Below are positions 45,619 to 55,238 of a stretch of 64,000 nt of DNA, piece by piece; the stretch's first letter is position 1; each line of letters starts with the position of its first letter. A model generated the notes under the pieces. It was not told the origin of the DNA and made no database searches. It worked only from the letters and a program-made list of their open reading frames with translations. The translations under genes and the position numbers were made by a program. This DNA comes from an uncultured Pelagibacteraceae bacterium (GTDB taxonomy: Bacteria; Pseudomonadota; Alphaproteobacteria; Pelagibacterales; Pelagibacteraceae): assembly GCA_902594705.1 (NCBI GenBank), contig CACJNI010000003.1:62001-126000 (forward strand), given 5' to 3'.

Positions 45619-46539
45619 ATGAGAATAATTGTTGTTTTTATATCTATTTTCTTTTTTTTTAATAATTTTTCTTTTGCAAAAAGTTATAAAGTAGGCGACA
45701 AAATATCAGACAGAATCGAATTGTATAAAAAATATACTTTTGAATTGCCAGATGGAGATTGGACCATAGCAGACAAATTTTCGTACAGTTATTATGGTAT
45801 TATTTCAAAAGGTTATACATTACTGAGAATAAAAAATAATAAAGCAATAGAAAGTTTTGAAATTGCTGAATTAAAAGCTCCAGGACGTTTTCAAGATATT
45901 ATAAACATTGCTTTAGTTGAAATCATGTTTAAAAATAAATACGATGGTTGTTATGAAAGACCTGAGTACTATAAACTCGAATTTTTTGCAAAAGGATCAA
46001 CGCATAATTGCTTCTGGATTTTGCATTCAGATGTTTACAAAGAACTAAATGATCCAGATGATCCTGAATTAAGAGGAGCTAATACACAATTAAAAGCATG
46101 GATAAGAGAAAATAATATAGAACTGCCCCAAGTAGGCGTTGGAAGTTTACATAGCTACTTTTCAAGATTAACTGGTGGAAAATGGTTTGTAATTTCACAT
46201 GGCATTGATCCTGAAATATTAGGGGCCCCTAAAAGTAAATTTGTTAAGGAAGATAGATCGGAGTATCATAAACATAATATATCTGAATATCCTGAACATA
46301 AGAAAATTATGGATAAAGTCCTATCTATGGGCGCTGAGAGACATAAAAAATTTGAAATAGAAGTAAGAGCAAAAGAACATCATAAACTTAATTTAGATAA
46401 TTACATTGCCAATTTAAGTGACAAAAAAGATAATGATGATGATGTAATATCCCAAATAAAAAAGCTTGATGAATTATTTAAATCTGGAGTTATAAACGAA
46501 AAAGAGTTTAAAAAAGCGAAAGAAAAAGTGCTAAATTAA
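45619..46539 (+). CDS. Exported protein of unknown family with C-terminal SHOCT-like tail
   Basis: 306 residues. A signal peptide (about 20 residues ending FSFAK) precedes a domain with no familiar motif, which contains two Cys (residues ~113 and ~133) and several conserved-looking Trp/Tyr/Gly (PDGDWTIADKFSYSYYG). The last ~35 residues, ISQIKKLDELFKSGVINEKE, fit the SHOCT helical-hairpin motif. The family name cannot be given. It sits between fabI and a DUF4149 gene with short gaps of 46 and 16 bp. Confidence 0.6.
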   Translation: MRIIVVFISIFFFFNNFSFAKSYKVGDKISDRIELYKKYTFELPDGDWTIADKFSYSYYGIISKGYTLLRIKNNKAIESFEIAELKAPGRFQDIINIALVEIMFKNKYDGCYERPEYYKLEFFAKGSTHNCFWILHSDVYKELNDPDDPELRGANTQLKAWIRENNIELPQVGVGSLHSYFSRLTGGKWFVISHGIDPEILGAPKSKFVKEDRSEYHKHNISEYPEHKKIMDKVLSMGAERHKKFEIEVRAKEHHKLNLDNYIANLSDKKDNDDDVISQIKKLDELFKSGVINEKEFKKAKEKVLN

Positions 46540-46555
46540 TTTCTAATTTGTAAAA

Positions 46556-46945
46556 ATGATAAGTCAAATAAGTATTTACCTTACTAGTATGATATTAGGA
46601 ATTATGCTCTTTTTCTCATTCATTGTTGCACCAGTTACTTTTACTGCAATAAATGAGGAAAATGCCAGAATATTTATAAGAAAAATATTTCCTTATTACT
46701 ACACTGTTAATTTAGCTATTAGTGTTTTAATTTTAATTTTATTTATAATTCTTAAAATTTTTTCTTTAGATTTTTATTTAATATTAATCGTAGCATTATT
46801 ATTTGCTGTATCAAATTTTGTACTAATGCCACTGATAAATAAGTTTAGAGATGAAAAGCAGGATAAAAAATTTAAACTATCACACTTTATTTCTGTAGCG
46901 ATAAATTTTGTTCAAATAATTATGTTGGTTATTGTTTTAATTTAA
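46556..46945 (+). CDS. DUF4149-type small membrane protein
   Basis: 129 residues with four hydrophobic helices. The N-terminal LGIMLFFSFIVAPVTFTAINEENARIF and the loop LMPLINKFRDEKQDKKFKLSH match the DUF4149/TMEM205-like pattern. Function unknown. Its last four bases TTAA are shared with the convergent 50-residue gene. Confidence 0.7.
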   Translation: MISQISIYLTSMILGIMLFFSFIVAPVTFTAINEENARIFIRKIFPYYYTVNLAISVLILILFIILKIFSLDFYLILIVALLFAVSNFVLMPLINKFRDEKQDKKFKLSHFISVAINFVQIIMLVIVLI

Positions 46946-47094
46946 AAAGAATTAGTAATACCTAATCCAACAGCAATAAAAATACCTAACCAGATTAAAC
47001 CTTTAATAAAAAAAAATGCAAAACTACCAAGTAATAAATATCTTCCATATTTATTTTTCTGTATTTCTAACTTAAAGTTTTTTAAAAGCTTCAT
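46942..47094 (-). CDS. Small membrane protein of 50 residues, unnamed
   Basis: A 50-codon frame from ATG 47094 to TAA 46942. It begins MKLLKNFKLEIQKNKYGRYL, then has a hydrophobic stretch LLGSFAFFFIKGLIWLGIF and AVGLGITNSF, i.e. a basic amphipathic N-terminus and one or two membrane helices. The 27 bp between it and the rhodanese gene shows no ribosome site. Convergent with DUF4149, sharing TTAA. Its composition looks coding rather than random, but there is no recognised family. Confidence 0.55.
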   Translation of the reverse strand: MKLLKNFKLEIQKNKYGRYLLLGSFAFFFIKGLIWLGIFIAVGLGITNSF

Positions 47095-47121
47095 TCTATT
47101 ATAATTTATTACAATTATTTT

Positions 47122-47484
47122 TTACTTGATCTTTTCCCACTCTTTTATACCACCAGTGATATTTTTGACATTTTTAACACCCATGTCCTTCATAGTTTTG
47201 GTTGCTAATGTTCCTTGTCCACCAACACCACAAAAAACTACATATTCTTTATCTGGATTATTTTTAAACATATCATTTTCTAGAGGACTGCCTTCTGCTA
47301 AATAAAATTCTAATAAACCTCTATCTAAGTGAATTGCATTACCGATTGTGCCTTTTGAAAAGCTTTCTTTATCCCTAACATCAATAAATTGAACATTTGG
47401 GTCGTTTAGCTTTTCTTTTGCATCACTAGCGCTAATATTTTCAATTTCATTTCTTACACTCATCAAATCATCAAATTTTTTCAC
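47122..47484 (-). CDS. Rhodanese-like sulfurtransferase
   Basis: 120 residues, a single rhodanese domain: VQFIDVRDKESFSKGTI is the conserved N-terminal segment and VVFCGVGGQGTLA contains the active-site Cys, followed by ITGGIKEWEKIK. No signal peptide, so cytosolic. It transfers sulfane sulfur or acts as a regulatory domain; target unknown. It follows pnp by 15 bp on the same strand. Confidence 0.85.
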   Translation of the reverse strand: MKKFDDLMSVRNEIENISASDAKEKLNDPNVQFIDVRDKESFSKGTIGNAIHLDRGLLEFYLAEGSPLENDMFKNNPDKEYVVFCGVGGQGTLATKTMKDMGVKNVKNITGGIKEWEKIK

Positions 47485-47499
47485 GTTTCTCCTATAATT

Positions 47500-49572
47500 T
47501 TATATTGCAGCTTGTTTAATTGATAACTTAACTTTTCCTCTATCAAAGCCGATTACCTTAACTTTAACTTCATCACCTTCTTTTACTACATCAGTTACCT
47601 TACCGACTCTCTTATCAGCAAGCTCTGATATGTGAACAAGGCCATCTTGTTTTCCTAGGAAATTAACAAATGCGCCAAACTCCATAATTTTCATTACTTT
47701 TCCATTATAAATTTTATTGAGTTCTGCTTTAGCAGTTAAGTCTTTAATCATCTGCATAGCTTTATTTCTAGATTCCTCATCTGGAGCAGCTACTGTAACT
47801 TCACCCTCATCATTGATGTCAACTTTTGCGCCTGAAACCTCAACTATTTCTCTTATAGTTGCTCCACCTTTTCCAATAACTGTAGCTATATCTTTTTTAT
47901 CTACAGTTATTTTTTCCATTTTAGGTGTATGTTTTCCAACATCTTCTCTTGATTTTGACAATGCTTTGTTCATTTCACCCAAAATATGAATTCTTCCATC
48001 TTTTGCCTGTTTTAGAGCTTGCTCCATAATTTCAAATGTTATTCCTGTAATTTTAATATCCATTTGAAGAGATGTTATTCCGTCTTTAGTTCCAGCAACT
48101 TTAAAGTCCATATCTCCTAAGTGATCTTCATCTCCAAGAATATCTGAAAGTACGCTAAAGTCATCTCCTTCTTTAATTAACCCCATTGCAATACCAGCAA
48201 CTGGTTCTTTAATTGGTACACCTGCATCCATCAAAGCTAAAGATGAACCACATACAGTTGCCATAGATGAAGAACCATTTGACTCGGTTATTTCTGATAC
48301 AATTCTAAATGTATACGGAAAACTTTCCTTTGAGGGCAAAGAAGAATTAATTGCTCTCCACGCTAATTTTCCATGACCAATTTCTCTTCTTCCAGTGCCT
48401 ATTCTACCAGTCTCTCCAACTGAGAAAGGCGGAAAATTGTAATGAAGCATAAATCTCTCTTTTTGTAATCCTTCAAGACTTTCTATTTTTTGTTCGTCAT
48501 CAGAAGTACCAAGTGTTGTCGTTACTATTGCTTGTGTTTCTCCCCTTGTGAACAAAGCTGATCCATGTACTCTAGGAAGAATACCAACTTCACACATTAT
48601 TGGTCTAACGTCTGCAAGTCCTCTGCCGTCAATCCTATTTTTATTTTTAAGAATATCAGTTCTTACAATTCTTTTTTCTAAATTTTTAAGCTCAGAATTT
48701 ACATCAAGATCTGTATAATTTTCATCTTCTTCATATAGCTTTTTTGCTTTATCAGTGATCTCAGAAATTAAGTTTGATCTTTCTTGTTTATCTTTTATTG
48801 AAAATGCTTTTTTGAGCTCTTCTGTAAATTCACTTTCCAATTTATTTTTTACTTCTGAAAGATCTTTTTTCTCAATAATCCAATCGGGTTTTTTACATTC
48901 TTTAGCTAGTTCCTCTATCATTTCAATTACAGGAACAAATCCTTCGTGACCAAACTTGACAGCATTTAACATTTCTTCTTCAGTTAATCCACTTGCCTCT
49001 GACTCAACCATTAAAACTGCATCTTTAGTTCCTGCTACCACAAGATCAAGTTTTGAGTCCTTGAGTTCTGCTTTGGTAGGATTAAGTACGTATTCTCCTT
49101 TAATAAAGCCAACTCTAGAAGCTCCGACAGGACCCAAGAATGGCATTCCTGAAATTGCTAGCGCAGCTGATGAAGCAATAATTGATAAAATATCTGCTTC
49201 ATTTTCTTTATCGTATGAAATTACAGTTGGTAATACCTGAACTTCGTTTTTAAATTCATCTGGAAAAAGTGGTCTGATAGGTCTATCAATCAATCTTGAA
49301 ATTAATGTTTCACTATCTGTTGGTCTTGCCTCTCTTTTAAAATATCCACCTGGAATTTTACCAGCCGCATAATATTTTTCTTGATAATTTACTGACAAAG
49401 GAAAATAATCCATATCTGGATTAACTTTTTTAGCTCCGACTGCTGTTGCTAAAACAACTGTTTCTCCACATTGAGCTATAATTGCGCCATCTGCTTGTCT
49501 TGCTATTTTACCTGTTTCTAAACTAATCTTTTTCCCTGCTACTTCTATTTCTTTCTTTACAACTTTAAACAT
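47500..49572 (-). CDS. pnp: Polyribonucleotide nucleotidyltransferase
   Basis: 690 residues: two RNase PH domains ([19 protein letters not shown] is represented by [16 protein letters not shown] around 330), a KH domain with [15 protein letters not shown] near 560, and a C-terminal S1 domain ending [12 protein letters not shown]. It degrades RNA 3'-5' phosphorolytically. It directly follows rpsO (one base separates the stop and start), the classical rpsO-pnp arrangement. Confidence 0.96.
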   Translation of the reverse strand: MFKVVKKEIEVAGKKISLETGKIARQADGAIIAQCGETVVLATAVGAKKVNPDMDYFPLSVNYQEKYYAAGKIPGGYFKREARPTDSETLISRLIDRPIRPLFPDEFKNEVQVLPTVISYDKENEADILSIIASSAALAISGMPFLGPVGASRVGFIKGEYVLNPTKAELKDSKLDLVVAGTKDAVLMVESEASGLTEEEMLNAVKFGHEGFVPVIEMIEELAKECKKPDWIIEKKDLSEVKNKLESEFTEELKKAFSIKDKQERSNLISEITDKAKKLYEEDENYTDLDVNSELKNLEKRIVRTDILKNKNRIDGRGLADVRPIMCEVGILPRVHGSALFTRGETQAIVTTTLGTSDDEQKIESLEGLQKERFMLHYNFPPFSVGETGRIGTGRREIGHGKLAWRAINSSLPSKESFPYTFRIVSEITESNGSSSMATVCGSSLALMDAGVPIKEPVAGIAMGLIKEGDDFSVLSDILGDEDHLGDMDFKVAGTKDGITSLQMDIKITGITFEIMEQALKQAKDGRIHILGEMNKALSKSREDVGKHTPKMEKITVDKKDIATVIGKGGATIREIVEVSGAKVDINDEGEVTVAAPDEESRNKAMQMIKDLTAKAELNKIYNGKVMKIMEFGAFVNFLGKQDGLVHISELADKRVGKVTDVVKEGDEVKVKVIGFDRGKVKLSIKQAAI

Positions 49573-49821
49573 TTACTTCCTTAAATTTAATTTTGATATT
49601 ACTTCTTTATAAGACTCCATTTTATTTTTCTTTAAATAGTCTAATAATTTTTTCCTTCTATTTACTGCTCTTAAAAGTCCAACAGATGAGTGTTTATCCT
49701 TTTTGAACTGTTTAATATGTTTTGACAAGTTCTCAATTTTGTCTGTTAATTGAGCAACTTGAACTTCTGAAGAACCTGTATCCTTATCATGAATTGCGAG
49801 TTCTTTTGCTTTATTTACCAT
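49573..49821 (-). CDS. rpsO: 30S ribosomal protein S15
   Basis: 82 residues, slightly short of the usual 88-89. Matches S15 with DTGSSEVQVAQLTDKIENLSKH and SVGLLRAVNRRKKLLDYLKK. It binds 16S rRNA helices 20-22. It lies between rbfA and pnp; truB, which is common between rbfA and rpsO, is not at this locus. Confidence 0.95.
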   Translation of the reverse strand: MVNKAKELAIHDKDTGSSEVQVAQLTDKIENLSKHIKQFKKDKHSSVGLLRAVNRRKKLLDYLKKNKMESYKEVISKLNLRK

Positions 49822-49829
49822 TTTTTCCC

Positions 49830-50195
49830 TTATTTATTTGTTTGTTTTATTAAATTTTCAATTTTTTCTGCATAATCAAAGGAATCATCTTTTACAAAAA
49901 ATAGTTTTGGTAAAAATTTCATTACTATCTTTTTTGATAACACTTTTCTTATGATAAATGAAAATTCTTTTAGTTTAGCAACGACTTCTTCGGCATCTTT
50001 TCCTCCTAAAGGCATTACAAAAATTTTTGCTGTTTTTAAATCTGGAGACATTCGTACTTCGGTCACAGTTATCTCTTTAGTAGAGAGATTTGGTAATTTT
50101 GCTTCATCTCTAATAAATAACATCCCTAAAGCTTGTTTTATCATTTCACCTACCCTTAACTGTCTTTGCGTAACTGGTTTTCCTAAATTAGTCAT
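49830..50195 (-). CDS. rbfA: Ribosome-binding factor A
   Basis: 121 residues. KH-like fold of RbfA: QRQLRVGEMIKQALGMLF at the N-terminus and SPDLKTAKIFVMPLGG near residue 55. It acts in maturation of the 30S subunit. The ATG overlaps the infB stop by one base. Confidence 0.93.
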   Translation of the reverse strand: MTNLGKPVTQRQLRVGEMIKQALGMLFIRDEAKLPNLSTKEITVTEVRMSPDLKTAKIFVMPLGGKDAEEVVAKLKEFSFIIRKVLSKKIVMKFLPKLFFVKDDSFDYAEKIENLIKQTNK

Positions 50196-52414
50196 TAAAT
50201 TGTTCTCTCTGTTATTGTAGAATTATATACCTCAATTACGTCATTTTTCTGAAAATCTACAAAATCCCTTAAAGTTATTCCACATTCTAATCCAGCAGAT
50301 ACCTGTTTGGTTTGATTTTTCTCTCTGAATATTGAGCCTATTTTTCCATTAAAAATTATAGCACCATCTCTAATAACTCTCGCATTTGAATCCTGTGTAA
50401 TCTCTCCATCTGTTACTTTTGAACCAGCTACTTTTCCAACCTTTGAAACTTTAAATATCTCAAGTATTTCGGCTGTTCCTATAATTTTTTCATCTACTTC
50501 TGGAGTTAAAAGACCAGACATTTTACTTTTTATAAAATCTAAAACTTCATAAATGATATTAAAATTAGATATGGAAATTTTTTCCTGTTCAGCTCTTTTT
50601 TTAGCTTCTTTGCTAGGCTTTACATTAAATGCGATAATTACAGCATTAGATGCTTTGGCTAAAGTAACATCGGTTTCCGTAACCATTCCAATATCTGATA
50701 ATAGTATTTTTGGCTTCACCTCATCATGTTTAATTTGATTTATTGCGTTCTTTATTGCTTCAGACGATCCATGCACATCTGATTTTATAATAATATTTAA
50801 TTCTTCAGATGATTTATCATTAAATGCAGAGTCTTGAGTAACAAAAGATAAAGAATTTTTACTTTCTTTGGCTTCTTGTATTCTTCCAATACAAAGAGAT
50901 TTGGCCTCTTTTTCACTTTTTAATACTATAAAATCATCTCCAGATTTTGCTGCTCCATTAATACCTAATATTTCAATTGGTGTTGCAGGTTCGGCTTTAT
51001 CAATTTGTTTTCCTTGATCATTTATTATGGCTCTCACTTTTCCCCATTTTAAACCACTTACAAAATAATCTCCTTTTTTTAGAGTTCCAGCGGTGACGAT
51101 TACATTTGCAATTGGCCCTCTTCCGATATCAATTTTGGATTCTAAAACTATGCCTTTTGCATCAGTGTCAAAGTCAGTCTTCAAGTCTAATATTTCAGCT
51201 TGTAAAATAATGCTCTCAACTAACTTGTCTAGGTTTTTTTTTGTTTTTGTTGATATCTCAACCATCAAAGTATCTCCTGATAAATCTTCAGCAATTAGCT
51301 CGTACTCTAAAAGCTGATTCTTAATTTTTTGAGGATCTGCTTCAGGAAGATCACATTTATTAATTGCTACAACAATTGGTACTTTTGCAGCTTTTGCATG
51401 TTTAATTGACTCTATTGTTTGCGGTTTAACTCCATCATCTGCAGCAACAACAAGAATAACTATATCTGTCAATTTTGAACCTCTTGCTCTCATCTCAGTA
51501 AATGCTGCGTGACCAGGAGTATCAATAAAAGTAATTTTATTTTTTTCATGTATGATCTGATATGCGCCGATATGTTGTGTAATACCACCGAATTCACCAG
51601 AAACAACATTTGCTTTTCTTAACACATCTAAAACAGATGTCTTGCCATGATCTACGTGACCCATAACTGTTACTATAGGAGCTCTACTCTTTAAATTTTG
51701 TGTCTTAATTTCTTTAATTTTTTCTAAGATTTCTTCTGCCTTTTCTCCTTTAACAGGATTATGTCCAAATTCTTTTACTAAATACTCTGCAGTATCTGCA
51801 TCTATTGTATGATTAATCGTAACAGTTACTCCCATGCCCATTAAATGTTTGATTATACTACTTGATTGTTCAGCCATTCTATTTGCTAATTCTCTAATTG
51901 TAATTACCTCAGGTATGTTAATATCTCTCTTAACTGGTTTAAAGCTATCTTTAGTCTCCTCTTTATTTAATAATCTATTTTCTTTTTGCTTTGCCCTTTT
52001 TAACGAAGCTAAACTTCTAGATCTTATTCCAATATCGTCTTCACTCAATGCTCGTGAAACTGTTAATTTTAATTCTCTTCTTTTGCCAGTTTGTTTACTG
52101 GTTTTGTTTTCCTTCAAAACATTTTCACCTTTTAACCTTCTAGTTGCTCTTTGCTCTGCTAATTTTCTTTTTTCAAAATCGGAAGTTATGGGAGAAGGCG
52201 GTTTAGAGAAATTTGTTTTTTTTGGTACAAATGTACTATTTGATTTATTTTCAGTTAATTTGTTACCCCTAGAAAAATTTGGTTTTCCTCCGAACTTTGG
52301 AGATCTTTTTTCTATTACAACGGTATTTTTAGATTGAGATTTAGCTTGTTCAATACTATTAATAGTCTTCTTGGAAGCTCCAGAAATTGATAACTTTAGT
52401 TTTTTCTTTTCCAT
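50195..52414 (-). CDS. infB: Translation initiation factor IF-2
   Basis: 739 residues, shorter than most alphaproteobacterial IF-2 (usually above 830) because the N-terminal extension is reduced. It has the IF2_N-like basic segment near residue 110, the G domain with GHVDHGKTSV, DTPGHAAF and NKCD, and C-terminal domains ending GCGITLRDF-type sequence (GLECGITLRDFVDFQ). It positions initiator tRNA on the ribosome. It follows nusA by 10 bp. Confidence 0.96.
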   Translation of the reverse strand: MEKKKLKLSISGASKKTINSIEQAKSQSKNTVVIEKRSPKFGGKPNFSRGNKLTENKSNSTFVPKKTNFSKPPSPITSDFEKRKLAEQRATRRLKGENVLKENKTSKQTGKRRELKLTVSRALSEDDIGIRSRSLASLKRAKQKENRLLNKEETKDSFKPVKRDINIPEVITIRELANRMAEQSSSIIKHLMGMGVTVTINHTIDADTAEYLVKEFGHNPVKGEKAEEILEKIKEIKTQNLKSRAPIVTVMGHVDHGKTSVLDVLRKANVVSGEFGGITQHIGAYQIIHEKNKITFIDTPGHAAFTEMRARGSKLTDIVILVVAADDGVKPQTIESIKHAKAAKVPIVVAINKCDLPEADPQKIKNQLLEYELIAEDLSGDTLMVEISTKTKKNLDKLVESIILQAEILDLKTDFDTDAKGIVLESKIDIGRGPIANVIVTAGTLKKGDYFVSGLKWGKVRAIINDQGKQIDKAEPATPIEILGINGAAKSGDDFIVLKSEKEAKSLCIGRIQEAKESKNSLSFVTQDSAFNDKSSEELNIIIKSDVHGSSEAIKNAINQIKHDEVKPKILLSDIGMVTETDVTLAKASNAVIIAFNVKPSKEAKKRAEQEKISISNFNIIYEVLDFIKSKMSGLLTPEVDEKIIGTAEILEIFKVSKVGKVAGSKVTDGEITQDSNARVIRDGAIIFNGKIGSIFREKNQTKQVSAGLECGITLRDFVDFQKNDVIEVYNSTITERTI

Positions 52415-52424
52415 TTTTCATCTC

Positions 52425-53978
52425 TCAATCTTCATATGCAATATCTCTAGCAGACATAATTAAATCATCAGCTTCTTTTTTTGAAAGAGCAAAATCTTCT
52501 AAATAGCCTTTAATTCTTACCCTTTCACCTTTCACAACATCATATCCGCCTGTCAGTTCATCAGATGCTAAATCTGCAAAATCATTTAATGTTAATATTT
52601 TTTGTTCCCCAAGTGTTACTAGCATCCCAGGTGTTAAACCCTTATGATTAATTAAATCATTATCTAATCCTAAATCTTTAATTCGTTTTGCTATTTCCTC
52701 TTGGTCTTTTTGATAAAATTCTTTAGCTCTTTCAATTAATTCTTTAGCGGTATCTTCCTCTATGCCTTCTATTTTTAATAAAGCTTCAGGATCGCTGTCT
52801 TTAATATCATCAATTGACGAGAAACCTTCTGCAACAAGTAACTGACCTAATGTTTCATCAAGCTCTAAATTCTTAACAAAATTATCTGTTTTCTCTTTAA
52901 ATTCAATTTGTCTTCTCTCTGAATCTTCTTGGTCAGTCATGATATTTATTTCATAATTCATCAACTTAGTAGCTAATCTAACATTTTGACCCCTTCTACC
53001 AATTGCTTTACTTAAATTTTCCTCTGTTAAAATAACATCAAGTTTTTTACCCTCTTCATCTACGTTAACTCTTTGAACTTCTGCAGGAGAAAGTGCATTA
53101 GCAACTACAACTGCTGGATCCTCTGACCAATTAACGATATCAATTTTTTCACCTTGAAGTTCATTTACCACCGCTTGTACTCTACTTCCTCTCATTCCTA
53201 CACATGCTCCCACTGGATCTAGTGAAGTGTCAATTGCTTTTACACATATTTTAGCTCTGCTACCCGGATCTCTTGAAGATGATTTTATCTCAATTAGTCC
53301 ATCATAAATTTCTGGAACTTCTTGAATAAAAAGTTTTTCCATAAATTTAGGGTGTGCTCTTGAGAGAAATATTTGTTGTCCCCTGGGTTCCCTTCTTACA
53401 TCAAGGCAATATGCTTTTATTCTATCACCAGCTTTTATATTTTCCCTTGGGATCATCTCATTTTTTTGAATTATTGCTTCAGTTCTTCCTAGATCAACAA
53501 TTACATTTCCAAACTCTAATCTTTTAACTATACCGCTTAAAATTGTGTCAATTTTATCTTTAAAGTCGTTATATTGCCTTTCTCGTTCAGCTTCTCTTAC
53601 ATTGTAACTTATTACTTGTTTAGCAGTTTGAGCTGCTATTCTTCCAAAATCAAAAGATGGCAAAGGTTGAAGCACCTCATCCCCAATTTGTTTTCCTTGA
53701 TTAATTTCGTTAAGCTTTATAGCGTCGTTGAGAGTTATTTCTAAATTTGAATTTTCAGGTTTTTCAACAATTACTAGTTTCCTAAATATTCCAATTTCAC
53801 CATTTTCTCTATCAATTTCAACTTTGATTTCATTTTCAGATCCAAATTTAGATTTAGCTGCTTTTGCAATACCGTTTTCCATTGATCCTATAATTAGCTC
53901 TTTATCAATAGATTTTTCTAAAGCTACTGCCTCGGCAATTCTTAACAATTCTAATTTGTCTGCTCTTCTATTTAACAT
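52425..53978 (-). CDS. nusA: Transcription termination/antitermination factor NusA
   Basis: 517 residues. N-terminal domain (LELLRIAEAVALEKSIDKELI), S1 domain (GIVKRLEFGNVIVDLG), two KH domains (VGACVGMRGSRVQAVV, LSKAIGRRGQNVRLAT) and C-terminal helix-hairpin-helix acidic repeats. It modulates pausing and intrinsic termination. The ATG lies 18 bp after a hairpin plus T-run (53992-54018), and a promoter candidate (54041-54068) lies before that hairpin. No rimP gene precedes it. An ATG at 53991 opens only a short out-of-frame frame and is not used. Confidence 0.95.
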   Translation of the reverse strand: MLNRRADKLELLRIAEAVALEKSIDKELIIGSMENGIAKAAKSKFGSENEIKVEIDRENGEIGIFRKLVIVEKPENSNLEITLNDAIKLNEINQGKQIGDEVLQPLPSFDFGRIAAQTAKQVISYNVREAERERQYNDFKDKIDTILSGIVKRLEFGNVIVDLGRTEAIIQKNEMIPRENIKAGDRIKAYCLDVRREPRGQQIFLSRAHPKFMEKLFIQEVPEIYDGLIEIKSSSRDPGSRAKICVKAIDTSLDPVGACVGMRGSRVQAVVNELQGEKIDIVNWSEDPAVVVANALSPAEVQRVNVDEEGKKLDVILTEENLSKAIGRRGQNVRLATKLMNYEINIMTDQEDSERRQIEFKEKTDNFVKNLELDETLGQLLVAEGFSSIDDIKDSDPEALLKIEGIEEDTAKELIERAKEFYQKDQEEIAKRIKDLGLDNDLINHKGLTPGMLVTLGEQKILTLNDFADLASDELTGGYDVVKGERVRIKGYLEDFALSKKEADDLIMSARDIAYED

Positions 53979-53991
53979 AATTAATTTTCAT

Positions 53992-54018
53992 AAAAAAAAA
54001 TGGGCCGAAGCCCATTTT
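53992..54018 (-). terminator. Intrinsic terminator in the nusA leader / after metK
   Basis: Minus strand: stem AAAATGGGC, loop TTCG, GCCCATTTT (54018-53997), followed by nine T residues. TTCG is an especially stable tetraloop. The hairpin ends 19 bp before the nusA ATG. It could terminate metK transcription, but it leaves no room for a promoter between itself and nusA, so it may instead act as an attenuator of nusA. Confidence 0.85.
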
Positions 54019-54040
54019 GAAATTTCAATAATGTGATTGG

Positions 54041-54068
54041 AATATATTTATTTTTTTTTAATATTCAA
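54041..54068 (-). promoter_or_regulatory. Candidate nusA promoter upstream of the leader hairpin
   Basis: Minus strand TTGAAT (54063-54068), a 16-bp spacer, and TATATT (54041-54046), located after the metK stop codon. Transcription starting near 54033 would enter the hairpin about 15 nt later. Sequence-based only; in this AT-rich context chance matches are possible. Confidence 0.4.
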
Positions 54069-54074
54069 CTTTAT

Positions 54075-55238
54075 TTAGTTACTAAATAAGTTAGATTTAT
54101 CTGTTTTTTCCCATGAAAATGATCCTTTGTCATCAGGTATCCTTCCAAAGTGTCCGTAAGCAGCTGTTTTTTCATAAATTGGTTTATTTAAACCTAGCAT
54201 TTCCCTTATACCTCTTGGACTTAAATCAAAGTTTTCGCGTATAAGCTTTTCCACAAATATACTTTTTTCATCATCGTTATCATATAAATCTACATAAATA
54301 GATAAGGGTTTTGATACACCAATTGCATAAGCAAGTTGTATCAAACATTTATCTGCTATTTTAGATGCAACAACATTTTTTGCTAAATATCTAGCTGCAT
54401 AAGCAGCTGATCTATCTACTTTGGTTGGATCTTTGCCTGAAAATGCTCCTCCTCCATGTGGAGCTGCTCCACCATATGTATCAACAATAATTTTTCTTCC
54501 AGTCAAACCACTATCACCATCTGGACCTCCAATAACAAAATTTCCTGTCGGGTTTACATAAATTTCTTTTTCATCTAACGAACTTAATAATTCTTTGGGT
54601 ATCGATTTTTCAATATAGGGTTTAACTAAATCTCTTACTTGAGCTTGATTTACATCAGGCGAGTGTTGAGTAGATATGACTACTGATTTAACAGATGACG
54701 GCTTTCCATCCTTATATTCAATTGTTATTTGGCTTTTTGAATCTGGCTCAATATTTTTCAGCTTTCCAGATTTCCTATCCTCTGCCATTAGTCTTAAAAT
54801 TTTATGAGAATAATGTATTGGTGCCGGCATAAGAACATCAGTTTCATTGCAAGCATACCCAAACATAATTCCTTGGTCACCTGCACCTTCATCTTTATTT
54901 ACAGAAGAGTCTACACCCATGGCAATATCAGCAGATTGAGCATGTAAATGACTTTCAACGGACGTTGCTTCTCTCCACGTAAAACCATCTTGATCATAAC
55001 CAATATCTTTGATGCAATTTCTTACCTTTTGAATTAAATCATCTTTTTTAATTTCTGGACCCCTTACTTCACCAGCTAAGACAACTTTGTTAGTTGTTGT
55101 TAACGTTTCACAAGCAACCCTCGAGTGAGGCTCAGCTGCCAAATAAGTATCCACAACCATGTCTGAAATTCTATCACAAACTTTATCTGGATGACCTTCA
55201 GATACAGACTCGCTAGTAAATAAGTAATCTTTTTTCAT
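54075..55238 (-). CDS. metK: S-adenosylmethionine synthetase
   Basis: 387 residues. [18 protein letters not shown] is the N-terminal signature; [14 protein letters not shown] and [19 protein letters not shown] (P-loop-like) follow. It makes SAM from methionine and ATP. The ATG overlaps the lnt stop by 4 bp. No SAM riboswitch upstream could be identified, because the gene sits inside an operon. Confidence 0.97.
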   Translation of the reverse strand: MKKDYLFTSESVSEGHPDKVCDRISDMVVDTYLAAEPHSRVACETLTTTNKVVLAGEVRGPEIKKDDLIQKVRNCIKDIGYDQDGFTWREATSVESHLHAQSADIAMGVDSSVNKDEGAGDQGIMFGYACNETDVLMPAPIHYSHKILRLMAEDRKSGKLKNIEPDSKSQITIEYKDGKPSSVKSVVISTQHSPDVNQAQVRDLVKPYIEKSIPKELLSSLDEKEIYVNPTGNFVIGGPDGDSGLTGRKIIVDTYGGAAPHGGGAFSGKDPTKVDRSAAYAARYLAKNVVASKIADKCLIQLAYAIGVSKPLSIYVDLYDNDDEKSIFVEKLIRENFDLSPRGIREMLGLNKPIYEKTAAYGHFGRIPDDKGSFSWEKTDKSNLFSN

